From a virus: DNA of 43,939 nucleotides. The notes beneath the pieces are model-generated. The model ran no database searches. It was not told the DNA's origin and saw nothing but the letters and a program-made list of their open reading frames with translations. The stretch is taken from positions 1 through 43,939 of IMG/VR virus record IMGVR_UViG_3300025881_000029; one strand, 5' to 3'. The position numbers were made by a program, and so were the translations under genes. This document shows positions 32,402 to 40,357 of this stretch, piece after piece. The first letter of the stretch is position 1. Every line of letters begins with the position of its first letter.

Positions 32402-32659
32402 TTATGGTTTAATTCCGTATTCGCCTGGCTCTAAAGTGTAAGTAACCTCACCTCCGTTTATCATATCAAGATAAGTATATGTTTTTGGTGACGCTACCTC
32501 CATAGAACTATATGTTGCCCTCCATGTGTTTTCGTCTATTTGAACGCATTCTTCAATGGTTTGCTGATCGAAAGCGAAGCCAAAGTTTGGGCAAGAGGAA
32601 TCTAACCAGTGCTCTTTAAGCTCTTCCTGAGAGCTAATATTTATTGTGTATTGTGCCAT
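32402..32659 (-). CDS. 85-residue hypothetical protein in the fibre cluster
   Basis: The product is acidic and beta-rich, with AQYTINISSQEELKEHWLDS at the start, two cysteines (residues 23 and 37) and a TYTYLDMINGGEVTYTLEPGEYGI end. It lies 5 bases after the RCC1-like gene and 4 bases before the other 85-residue gene. I recognise no family; a small tail-associated protein or fibre assembly factor is plausible from context. Confidence 0.6.
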   Translation of the reverse strand: MAQYTINISSQEELKEHWLDSSCPNFGFAFDQQTIEECVQIDENTWRATYSSMEVASPKTYTYLDMINGGEVTYTLEPGEYGIKP

Positions 32660-32664
32660 AAGTG

Positions 32665-34041
32665 TTAAGTTGAGTAGAAAAAAACGAACGTAGTCGGTGC
32701 TCCATTTTGATTATCAGACAAACCCCAAACATCATTAGACGCTATTGCTCCAGAAGAGACAAGGGTCGGCGATGTGACATAATACCCAGTAGTCCCTCCA
32801 ATCCTGCCGTAAAGCTCATAACCGACATAAAACAAATTGCCTCCTTTTTTTATAACAGAGCTGGTCATAAAGTTGTAATCCCTCAATACGGACAAACCTT
32901 CCCAGTCGGAGTCCGTGCCTGACCTTACATGGTCGCCACTCTTTTGGTCTGTGGTGTTGCCCGTCATGGCGACGTAATAATTACCGTCTCCAGCAAAATA
33001 AAGATGCCCGCTTGTGTTTATGAGTAAACTAAAGTTATCGTTAATCGCAATGTCGGACCAGTCGGTCTGAAGAGTCCCGCCAACCGTACCTATTTGAACA
33101 GGTATTGTTTGAGTTGTCGTAATGTTACCACCCATAGGTTCATTACTAGCGCATTTCCCCCAAGCAAAAGCTCTTCCGTTCTGTAGAGCTCCGACGTTGT
33201 TTTGACTTCCTCTTAATAGAGTAAAACCAGAATTCGTTCCGCCGACTAAATTCGTGCTATCTACGGCGGTCCAGGTGGTTTGGTTGCCAGAAGTGGCTCC
33301 GTTTCCATTCATCCCGTTCGTATTACTTCCGCAAGCGTAAAGAACGTTGTTGCTTGTTTTTATAGCGTAAGAGTTATATCGAGCAGTAAAAACACTAACC
33401 CAGTCAGAGTCGGTACCTATCTGAACGAAGAAATTATTGGAATAAGCGGCAGTGGTATCTCCCCTGCCCAACGATCCGTAGCCATTTGAACCGCCAGCGT
33501 AAAGCTTTCCGCTATTTATGCCAAGCCAAGCGTTCTCGTTCGTTACATCTATATCTGTCCATGCAGTGTCTGAATCACCCACGCCCGTCACTTGGTTCCA
33601 AACCCTCCGATCTACATTAGAGCCGCCGCTTGTTGAGTTCCCTCCATAATTTGCGCTCGTTGCAATTCTCCAAAGTTTCCCCGCATTATCAATTATCCAC
33701 GATGAATACTTAGCATAAACAATTTTAGAGGGTGTCCCCATCCCAACGGGTAAAACGTCTTTTACTATCTGTAGAAGACCGTCAACATCCGAAGCTGTAT
33801 TAACCACCTGATCAGTGCCTAAAACAAACCCAGGACTATTATCGGAATAAGACCCTCGACTTCCGTCTATTGAATTAACGTTATGCCCCCCTCTTTTTAT
33901 AAGCCCAGTTGTAGGTACGGTTTCTGTATACGTTCCAGCCCCCGTTAACGGGTTGTAAGCCCCTCCAGAGGCGATGTCCTGACCGTTTATCGAAGCTATA
34001 TTTGCCATGTCTATTCCGTTATATGATGTGATATCTGGCAT
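32665..34041 (-). CDS. RCC1-type beta-propeller tail protein
   Basis: After an N-terminal segment of the MPDITSYNGIDMANIASINGQ kind, known from tail-tip proteins of marine phages, the 458-residue chain has repeated strands of the RCC1 propeller style. Examples are LWRIATSANYGG, LYAGGSNGYGSLGRGD, LYACGSNTNGMNGNG, AFAWGKCASNEPMGG, LYFAGDGNYYVAMTGN and LFYVGYELYGRIGG, each roughly 50-60 residues apart. Six or seven blades would close a propeller. In eukaryotes RCC1 binds chromatin; in phages such propellers are probably binding platforms at the tail tip. It is coupled to the collagen-like fibre gene (TAATG). An additional TATATTTG lies 135 bases upstream inside the fibre gene. Confidence 0.75.
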   Translation of the reverse strand: MPDITSYNGIDMANIASINGQDIASGGAYNPLTGAGTYTETVPTTGLIKRGGHNVNSIDGSRGSYSDNSPGFVLGTDQVVNTASDVDGLLQIVKDVLPVGMGTPSKIVYAKYSSWIIDNAGKLWRIATSANYGGNSTSGGSNVDRRVWNQVTGVGDSDTAWTDIDVTNENAWLGINSGKLYAGGSNGYGSLGRGDTTAAYSNNFFVQIGTDSDWVSVFTARYNSYAIKTSNNVLYACGSNTNGMNGNGATSGNQTTWTAVDSTNLVGGTNSGFTLLRGSQNNVGALQNGRAFAWGKCASNEPMGGNITTTQTIPVQIGTVGGTLQTDWSDIAINDNFSLLINTSGHLYFAGDGNYYVAMTGNTTDQKSGDHVRSGTDSDWEGLSVLRDYNFMTSSVIKKGGNLFYVGYELYGRIGGTTGYYVTSPTLVSSGAIASNDVWGLSDNQNGAPTTFVFFYST

Positions 34042-36821
34042 TACGCAAGTACAATGAAGTCATTAGACGGGTTAAAGTAAACAATATTAGTAGCGACTTT
34101 ATACCCAGCGATTCTTACGACATCACCTGTGGTATAACCACTAACGTCATTAGTTAACTTCCCCGTAGTTGTATGCAAATATACAGGATCCCCTACACTA
34201 CCGCCAGAATCTGTAGCTAAATAAACGAACCCTTTAATAACCATCCCGTTTACGTCAGAGTCTGTCCCTGCGGCAACGGCTAACATACCCTTAGAAGTAG
34301 CGACAGCATCCGCGTCTGTAGCTGCCCAGTTCCCTGAGCTATCTAAGTAATAGACATCTCCAGCTGTAGGCGTTGAGGTCCCTTGATACCAGACCTCGCT
34401 TCCTTTACCGTAACTACCAGCAGACGACAGCCCTCCGTCTTCTACTTTAATGCTAGGCATAATAACACCCTGATCTTCGTCTACCTCTAGAAGAGGAAGT
34501 CCAGACACATCGTTAACACTAAACAGCGTGCCCGTAGTTGTAGTATCTACTTGGAATAAGTCGTGCGTACCGTCGTGTATTGTAAAGGTATCCGCAGTGC
34601 CTGTTGGGTCGAGTTCTATATCGAGGTTAAAGCCGTTTGTGTCAATGGTTCTGTCTGCGTCAAGCGTCTGATCAGCTGTACCTATTCCTCCTCCACCTCC
34701 GCCTCCTGCTGCTGCAAAAGCAAGGTCTCCACTAGCGTTTACCGAAAGTATCTGACCTGTAGTTCCTGTAGCCGCTGGCAAGGCGTATCCTGTACCTGCT
34801 GGATCACCTACCTGTAGCGTACCGTTTACTCTAAGGATGTCATTATCAAACTCCCCATAGATAAGCGGGGTGGTGGAGTTGCTGTTCTCTATGTAGAGTT
34901 TGTTAGAGCTTGGAGTTGCTAAGTTTCCAGCATTGTCACCAATGAAAACGTTATACGAACCAGAGGTAATAGAGCTTCCAGCATAACTCCCAAGAAAAAC
35001 GTTATTGCCCCCCGACGAAAGGGCGGCACCCGAACTTTTACCTATAACAACATTTAAGGTTTTTGTAGAGGACCCAGTGTTGTAAGGACCAAGGGTAGTT
35101 CCATGCCCTATAGCTACGTTGTTATCGCCCCCTGCATTAGAAGCAGCTGAATGACCAATACCTACAGTTCCGCTTCCTCCAAACCTGTTTGCTCCATAAC
35201 CTAAAAGTGTTACTTGTCCCTGATTCCCTGACGACGTTCCAATGTCGGCACCGACCATCACGGACCCCGTATGCGTCTGCCCTGATGTGGTATAGGAAGC
35301 CGCACCAGCACCAATAACAACCGCTGAATAACTATTATTCCCAGCGTTACCTTTAGCAGCGTTCACACCTATATATGTGTTGTTTGTCTGATAAGCGCTC
35401 AAATATCCAGCGTTAGACCCTATAAAGGTATTACCTGAATTCGAGTTGCTTGTAGATCCAAGGCTTTTACCAGCTTGATAACCTATTAATGTGTTGTTAC
35501 CCTGAGTTACAGAGTTTCCCGCTAAGTAACCAAATAACGTATTGTTAGATGAGGTAGTCAAAGCAGATCCAGCTTGATACCCAACTGCTGTATTACCTGC
35601 CCCAGTAGTTAAAGCTGTTAAAGCTTGGTAGCCTACTGCGACTGTGTTCGCGAATGTAGAGGCTCCTGAAACGCCCATTGCGGCGCTTCTGCCTATCGCA
35701 ACATTCTGACCCCCCGTTGTATAACGTGAAGAGTCATAACCAATCACGACGTTATCTCCAGCGCTTGATTGTTGACCAGCCTGATAACCAAGTATAACGT
35801 TTCTAGGGTTAGTTACTGGGCTAAAATCTTGATTTCCAGCAAAATCCCCAAGAACGACGTTGTACCCACCATTCATGCCTTTTGCGGTTCTAAAACCTAG
35901 GGCGATGTTGTAACTAGCCGTACTTCTTGAAAGAGCCTCATTTCCGATAGATACATTTTTTTGAGCGGAAGCACTTAACTGTTGCCCAGCGCTGCGACCT
36001 ATCCTTACTGAAACCTGTGAGGTCTCACTAACATAATTACTTGGGTTAGAGGTAATTAAAATGCCGTCATTAGCGCTCGCGCCTTGGTCTATCACGAGAA
36101 CTCCTCCGTCAATCCTAACCTTTCCGTCTACATGCAGTGGCTCATTAGGTGTCGTAGTTCCGATACCTACGTTACCTGTGTTGTAGTAGATGTCGCTACC
36201 TGTAGTAGTCCAAGGAGAGGAATCTATTACAGACCATTCAGTGTTATAGTCTGTTGCGTCGATCTTAACTAGAGCTTGACCCGTAGTGCCTCCAGCTGGG
36301 ATGCCAACGCCATCAGTACCGTCATCACCAGCAACACCCTGAATACCTTGAATACCCTGAGCGCCTGTATCACCTTGCAATCCCTGAGGTCCTGTAGCTC
36401 CAGTATCACCAGTATCACCTGTATCACCCTGCACTCCCTGAATCCCCTGTATGCCTTGGATACCCTGAGGGCCAGCAACTGTAGAGTCAGCCCCAGTCTC
36501 CCCTTGAATACCTTGTATGCCTTGAATCCCCTGATCACCAGTCTCCCCTTGTATACCCTGCACCCCTTGTGTCCCTTGAGGGCCAGTAGGTACAGAGAAA
36601 TCAAAGACAGCATCCTTAGTTGTACCAGAGTTTACAATAACAGCAGCCTGACCAGCAGACAGAGTCGTTACGGTTCCTACGGATATAGTTGCAGCATCAC
36701 CCTTTTGGCCTTTATCAGTAACCGTCACCGATAAGTTTGCAGGTTTAATTACGGTTACCGTTGTTGGCGCAGGAACGGTAATATTTACCTTGTTATTATC
36801 GCTGTCGAAGTTTATAGCCAT
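34041..36821 (-). CDS. Collagen-like tail fibre with YadA-head-like repeats
   Basis: The 926-residue protein has four visible parts. Residues 1-78 form a beta-rich attachment domain. Residues about 79-171 are G-x-y triplets dominated by GIQ, GPQ and GDT, broken once by an ADSTVA insertion, and predict a trimeric collagen-like rod. Residues about 215-660 hold an NVGIGTTTPNEPLHVDG block and then about fifteen repeats of the N-x-x-x-GY-x-AG type, as in the left-handed beta-roll heads of trimeric adhesins. The C-terminal 200 residues are beta-rich and probably form the tip (GMVIKGFVYLATDSGG). There is no intramolecular chaperone signature. It is coupled to the neighbouring fibre gene and to the RCC1 gene. 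Confidence 0.85.
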   Translation of the reverse strand: MAINFDSDNNKVNITVPAPTTVTVIKPANLSVTVTDKGQKGDAATISVGTVTTLSAGQAAVIVNSGTTKDAVFDFSVPTGPQGTQGVQGIQGETGDQGIQGIQGIQGETGADSTVAGPQGIQGIQGIQGVQGDTGDTGDTGATGPQGLQGDTGAQGIQGIQGVAGDDGTDGVGIPAGGTTGQALVKIDATDYNTEWSVIDSSPWTTTGSDIYYNTGNVGIGTTTPNEPLHVDGKVRIDGGVLVIDQGASANDGILITSNPSNYVSETSQVSVRIGRSAGQQLSASAQKNVSIGNEALSRSTASYNIALGFRTAKGMNGGYNVVLGDFAGNQDFSPVTNPRNVILGYQAGQQSSAGDNVVIGYDSSRYTTGGQNVAIGRSAAMGVSGASTFANTVAVGYQALTALTTGAGNTAVGYQAGSALTTSSNNTLFGYLAGNSVTQGNNTLIGYQAGKSLGSTSNSNSGNTFIGSNAGYLSAYQTNNTYIGVNAAKGNAGNNSYSAVVIGAGAASYTTSGQTHTGSVMVGADIGTSSGNQGQVTLLGYGANRFGGSGTVGIGHSAASNAGGDNNVAIGHGTTLGPYNTGSSTKTLNVVIGKSSGAALSSGGNNVFLGSYAGSSITSGSYNVFIGDNAGNLATPSSNKLYIENSNSTTPLIYGEFDNDILRVNGTLQVGDPAGTGYALPAATGTTGQILSVNASGDLAFAAAGGGGGGGIGTADQTLDADRTIDTNGFNLDIELDPTGTADTFTIHDGTHDLFQVDTTTTGTLFSVNDVSGLPLLEVDEDQGVIMPSIKVEDGGLSSAGSYGKGSEVWYQGTSTPTAGDVYYLDSSGNWAATDADAVATSKGMLAVAAGTDSDVNGMVIKGFVYLATDSGGSVGDPVYLHTTTGKLTNDVSGYTTGDVVRIAGYKVATNIVYFNPSNDFIVLA
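34176..34183 (-). promoter_or_regulatory. Possible internal promoter element TATATTTG within the fibre gene
   Basis: TATATTTGC on the minus strand lies 135 bases before the RCC1-like start, inside the coding end of the collagen-like fibre. It could provide a separate transcript for the RCC1, small and LamG genes, or be chance; one similar intragenic match (17810) has no gene start near it. Confidence 0.35.
36309..36587 (-). repeat. Collagen-like G-x-y coding repeat, fibre 1
   Basis: About 31 Gly-x-y triplets, rich in GIQ, with near-repeated 9-base units (CCTTGAATACC, CCCTGTATGCC and similar on the plus strand). A break reading ADSTVA occurs one third of the way. The same plan and an almost identical break occur at 39494-39850. 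Confidence 0.8.
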
Positions 36822-39800
36822 TAGTAGATGCTGTAGTATGTGTTGATGTTAGACTGAATAGCAGCCCGCTCAGAAGACTTGTCACCGTCAAGAATAATAA
36901 TCTCCTGTACGTTACCACCAAATGAGTACTGTTGATTATTCCAGGTATTAAGAATTCTATCCCCTCTAAAATCTCCAGATCTATTGTAACTAAATGTAGA
37001 AGCAATACTATTCTTTTGTGCTGTAGTAATATTGCTAGAGTCTCTCCTCACGTTAAATACCATTTGCCCCATTTGATACCATCGAAGAGTGTTACTTCCA
37101 TCGTCATTAAAGTTGCGGAAGTTGTCCGTTTCGCCGTTGTTTAACTCAAAATTCATTTGATAATCTCTAATCCAAATCCTGTTGTCGTTACCTGTTTGAG
37201 TTCCAAAAATTATTCCGTGGTTTCCGTTGTTTACGGTTTTTTGACACACCATGAAAACATCAAACTCACCAGAAGCACTAAACTCAGATTCCATCAACAT
37301 ACCAGCGTCAATTGTTTCTACGCAGGGTTTTCCGTTGTCTGTAATGACAGACCCAGCAGACACAATCTGTGGCTTTCTGCTTGAGTACGAGGTGCTGCTT
37401 TCCCACGTGGCGTCATTGCCATCACCAGTGGAGCCGCCTTGGGCCTGATCATACCACTTCACAAGGTACCCATCGCCGCTACCGCAGTGGGTCAAGAGGG
37501 CTGTAGTGTCTAACTCAAGGCTAGAACTAAAGCCTATGTCAGCTTCTACGTTGCTATCGTTGACAACTCTTATTGCGGCTCCTCCATAAAGATTATTTAA
37601 AAGCCTTAGACTATAAGCGACAGAGGTTCCGCCAAACCCGTTTGCGTCGCCTACAACAAGACCTGAAGCTCCGAGTTGACCAGCGATAACGATCTTAGTT
37701 GAAAGGGGAGGCGTACCAGTAGACTGAGCATTTAAAAAGGTGTCAGTAGACTGAGATATAGATGAGGCCAGAGTGGTAGATGTATAGGTTGTTCCCTGTG
37801 TCCAATCAGCTGCTGTGTCTGGGTCCGCGAAAGCCTTGTCAGAATAGTAGCTGGTTCTAGTCAAGGTCTGACCAGAAGCTGGAAACGCACCAAGTTGTCT
37901 TTGGAAACTTCCCTGCCCGTCAGCTCTAGCTGTGTAGTAGTATTCAATATCCTCTGTAGCACCAGTAACCTTTGACTCAGCGTCAGAATTAAATTTATTG
38001 TAATAAAGATTCGGCGTTGTATCTAGGAGTACGTTACCAGAAAGTGCTGGCAAAATGATGTTGTTGGCCGAAGAGTTGCCTGTCACCATAATAAAGGTGC
38101 CAGGGTTGGTGTTGTTTATGTTATGGCTTGTTGGACCAGAAAGCCCCGCTGGACTCGTTGAATCCGAAAAGTGAATGGTCTTCAGGGAGCTGCCAAGGAT
38201 AAACGAATCACCCTTGGTTACCGCTGGTCCAGAATTGAAGCCATTCCAGTTCATGGACCCACTGAAATATGCGTTACCGCCCGTCCTGAAGTGATTTGAT
38301 TCAAGCGTCCCTATAACCTCTACCTCACCGTAAGACCTAAGCCCCTGCTGAAAAACAGCCTTGTTAGATACTCTCGACTCTAGGTCTAACTCGTAATGCT
38401 TCTTGTCTAAACGAATTATCTGATCGTTAGTATTAAAGAGCACATAGAAATAATCTGGCGTAGAGAAAAGACCAGAAGGCCATGCAAAGCCTTCCTGATT
38501 CCAAGAGGGGTATTGTGTGCCAAAAGCTTGCTCTATATAGCTCTGTTCAAGATGAACTGGGGTTTGATCATCTGTATATGTAGATAGGTCAAATGCGGTA
38601 GAAAGAGTAAGAGTATGCAGGTCGTGATGCTGCCTTCCAGAGACATAAGCTTTGGTTCCGTTTTCATTAAATGTCAACCCGATGACGTAACCTTCGTTAT
38701 TTCCATACGAAGCCTCTGTTACAGAGAGTGTAACAGACTTAGAGGCGTTGTAAACCGCCGTAGATAAATCCCAAGATGTAGAAAGGTCAAAATGAGAAAA
38801 GGTGTTAGGGTTTCCAGCCCTTCCGACGTACATTACGCTCCCGTCAGGGTTGAATGTAACTGAGTACACGCTATTTCCGTGTGAGGTTGATTCTATATCT
38901 AGATATGCTGTTGGGGTGGCAGACATAGTGGATAAGTCCCAAGCCGTAGTGCAGGTATACTCCTGAACCTCATCCCGTTGGTCGCCAGAAATAAAGAACT
39001 TTTTTCCATATGTTGCTGTATCGCTAGGATCATTGGCAACGTGCATATTGTACAAGCTGCCTTCACGACCTTCACCCCCGATAGATGAAGATCCAAGAAG
39101 ATCAACCGAGGTAACTGTAGCGGTTGAGGATATAGAGCTCAAATCCCAAGCTGTAGGTAAGTCTACAGATTGTATGTCGTCGCGACCACTTCCAACAATA
39201 AACAACCTTGTTCCGTCAGGCTTAAAAAATAAATCTCTTGGGTGTCCTTCACCAAACGGAACCTCAACGCCGCTTGTGTTATAAGACCCCACACCAATAA
39301 TCTGCTCGCTTCTTACCAGCCAATTCCTTGGGTCTTCGGTGTCTACATAAGAAGATGAAATACCATCAATCCCTACACTTCCTGGCTCCCACTCGCTATT
39401 CGTGTTGTTCCACACTAAAGCCTGGCCGTCTGCTGGGGCTGCCGTAGTGGTGTCTACATCGTTTAAATCATCAATGCTTGAAGTTGAGATATCGCCAGCA
39501 GGACCCGTTGAACCTGTATCTCCCGTAATCCCCTGTATCCCCTGAGCTCCTGTCTGACCCGTAGGTCCTTGAGGCCCTGTAGGTCCAGTAGAACCCGTAG
39601 CGCCAGTATTTCCTTGAGGGCCTGTATCGCCTGTAGGTCCTTGTGGCCCTGTAGCTCCAGTATCACCTGTGTCGCCCTGTATGCCTTGAGGGCCAGCAAC
39701 CGTAGAATCGTCTCCAGTCTCTCCTTGTATACCCTGTATACCCTGTATGCCCTGAGGACCCGTAGGCCCTTCAACGCCTTGGATTCCTTGAATTCCCTGG

Positions 39801-39883
39801 ATGCCTTGATCACCCTGAGGACCCGTAGCTCCAGTACCTCCTTTAGGGCCTTTCTTCTCTAAAGTAATAGTGACTTTAGCCAT
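36821..39883 (-). CDS. Collagen-like tail fibre with beta-propeller and arabinofuranosidase-like lectin domain
   Basis: The 1020-residue protein begins with a short strand ([11 protein letters not shown]) and a collagen-like G-x-y rod (residues 12-130, interrupted once by DDSTVA). [23 protein letters not shown] linker follows. Residues about 215-480 contain at least four blades of the type GH-x-x-x-LFF-x-PDG-x-x-LFI-x-G...WDLS, a YVTN/WD-like propeller. The last 260 residues start with [18 protein letters not shown] and continue [23 protein letters not shown], a pattern I associate with the concanavalin-type domain of GH54 alpha-L-arabinofuranosidase. They close with [24 protein letters not shown]. 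Whether this domain is a catalyst or only a carbohydrate binder is unknown. It is probably the main receptor-binding fibre. Confidence 0.82.
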   Translation of the reverse strand: MAKVTITLEKKGPKGGTGATGPQGDQGIQGIQGIQGVEGPTGPQGIQGIQGIQGETGDDSTVAGPQGIQGDTGDTGATGPQGPTGDTGPQGNTGATGSTGPTGPQGPTGQTGAQGIQGITGDTGSTGPAGDISTSSIDDLNDVDTTTAAPADGQALVWNNTNSEWEPGSVGIDGISSSYVDTEDPRNWLVRSEQIIGVGSYNTSGVEVPFGEGHPRDLFFKPDGTRLFIVGSGRDDIQSVDLPTAWDLSSISSTATVTSVDLLGSSSIGGEGREGSLYNMHVANDPSDTATYGKKFFISGDQRDEVQEYTCTTAWDLSTMSATPTAYLDIESTSHGNSVYSVTFNPDGSVMYVGRAGNPNTFSHFDLSTSWDLSTAVYNASKSVTLSVTEASYGNNEGYVIGLTFNENGTKAYVSGRQHHDLHTLTLSTAFDLSTYTDDQTPVHLEQSYIEQAFGTQYPSWNQEGFAWPSGLFSTPDYFYVLFNTNDQIIRLDKKHYELDLESRVSNKAVFQQGLRSYGEVEVIGTLESNHFRTGGNAYFSGSMNWNGFNSGPAVTKGDSFILGSSLKTIHFSDSTSPAGLSGPTSHNINNTNPGTFIMVTGNSSANNIILPALSGNVLLDTTPNLYYNKFNSDAESKVTGATEDIEYYYTARADGQGSFQRQLGAFPASGQTLTRTSYYSDKAFADPDTAADWTQGTTYTSTTLASSISQSTDTFLNAQSTGTPPLSTKIVIAGQLGASGLVVGDANGFGGTSVAYSLRLLNNLYGGAAIRVVNDSNVEADIGFSSSLELDTTALLTHCGSGDGYLVKWYDQAQGGSTGDGNDATWESSTSYSSRKPQIVSAGSVITDNGKPCVETIDAGMLMESEFSASGEFDVFMVCQKTVNNGNHGIIFGTQTGNDNRIWIRDYQMNFELNNGETDNFRNFNDDGSNTLRWYQMGQMVFNVRRDSSNITTAQKNSIASTFSYNRSGDFRGDRILNTWNNQQYSFGGNVQEIIILDGDKSSERAAIQSNINTYYSIY
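39494..39850 (-). repeat. Collagen-like G-x-y coding repeat, fibre 2
   Basis: About 39 Gly-x-y triplets encoded by short, nearly repeated units (CCTTGAATTCC, CCTGTATACC and similar on the plus strand). The [17 protein letters not shown] stretch corresponds to [17 protein letters not shown] in fibre 1, so both rods share an ancestor or exchange sequence. Confidence 0.8.
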
Positions 39884-40356
39884 TATACAGCAGTTGAGAT
39901 GTCTTCTTTAACAGTGAAGTTTCCTCTTAAAATAGTAGTCACTTTTGAAAAACCATCTACAAGGACTTTGTACTGCAAGTCATAAGTGAAGCGACCAACA
40001 GGAAGCCTGGAAGTTGATTCCGCTGTTGCTCTTAGAGTTACATTGCCTAAGTCGTCTATATTCTCAAAAACAAAAATAGGAGCCTCTGCATCTTTAGTAG
40101 TAGAAACCCCCTTCGTAGCCGACTCTGTCAAAGCAGACCCAGCAACCAGAGTTCTTTTTTGAGAAGAGATTTGAGATCCTTGGGGCTGTACACTGTTTAA
40201 AGTTTTTATCTGTATGATGAATTCATATCCGTCAGTAAGCAAAGGAAGAGCTGCGGAAGCACTATCCTTTATGTTTAAAAACAACTCAAATGAATCACCT
40301 CTTTTGCAAGATACGTCCAGCTTCTCTGATACGTCTAGGTTAGCTTTTTGTGCCAT
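39883..40356 (-). CDS. Putative tail/baseplate-associated protein ahead of the fibres
   Basis: The 157-residue beta-rich protein has [16 protein letters not shown] near the N-terminus, a [10 protein letters not shown] strand, and a [34 protein letters not shown] end. This beta layout resembles the N-terminal domain of baseplate upper proteins, which links fibres to the tail. It is placed between portal and fibre 2 and is coupled to the fibre gene (TAATG), consistent with an adaptor for the fibres. The comparison is from memory of the fold pattern. Confidence 0.6.
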   Translation of the reverse strand: MAQKANLDVSEKLDVSCKRGDSFELFLNIKDSASAALPLLTDGYEFIIQIKTLNSVQPQGSQISSQKRTLVAGSALTESATKGVSTTKDAEAPIFVFENIDDLGNVTLRATAESTSRLPVGRFTYDLQYKVLVDGFSKVTTILRGNFTVKEDISTAV

Positions 40357-40357
40357 A

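Noticed and set aside
36276-36734. Plus-strand open frames opposite the collagen-like repeats (also 39569-39862)
   Set aside because: They arise because the G-x-y repeat has no stops on the opposite strand; the products are simple Leu/Asn/Thr or Leu/Arg/Ser repeats.
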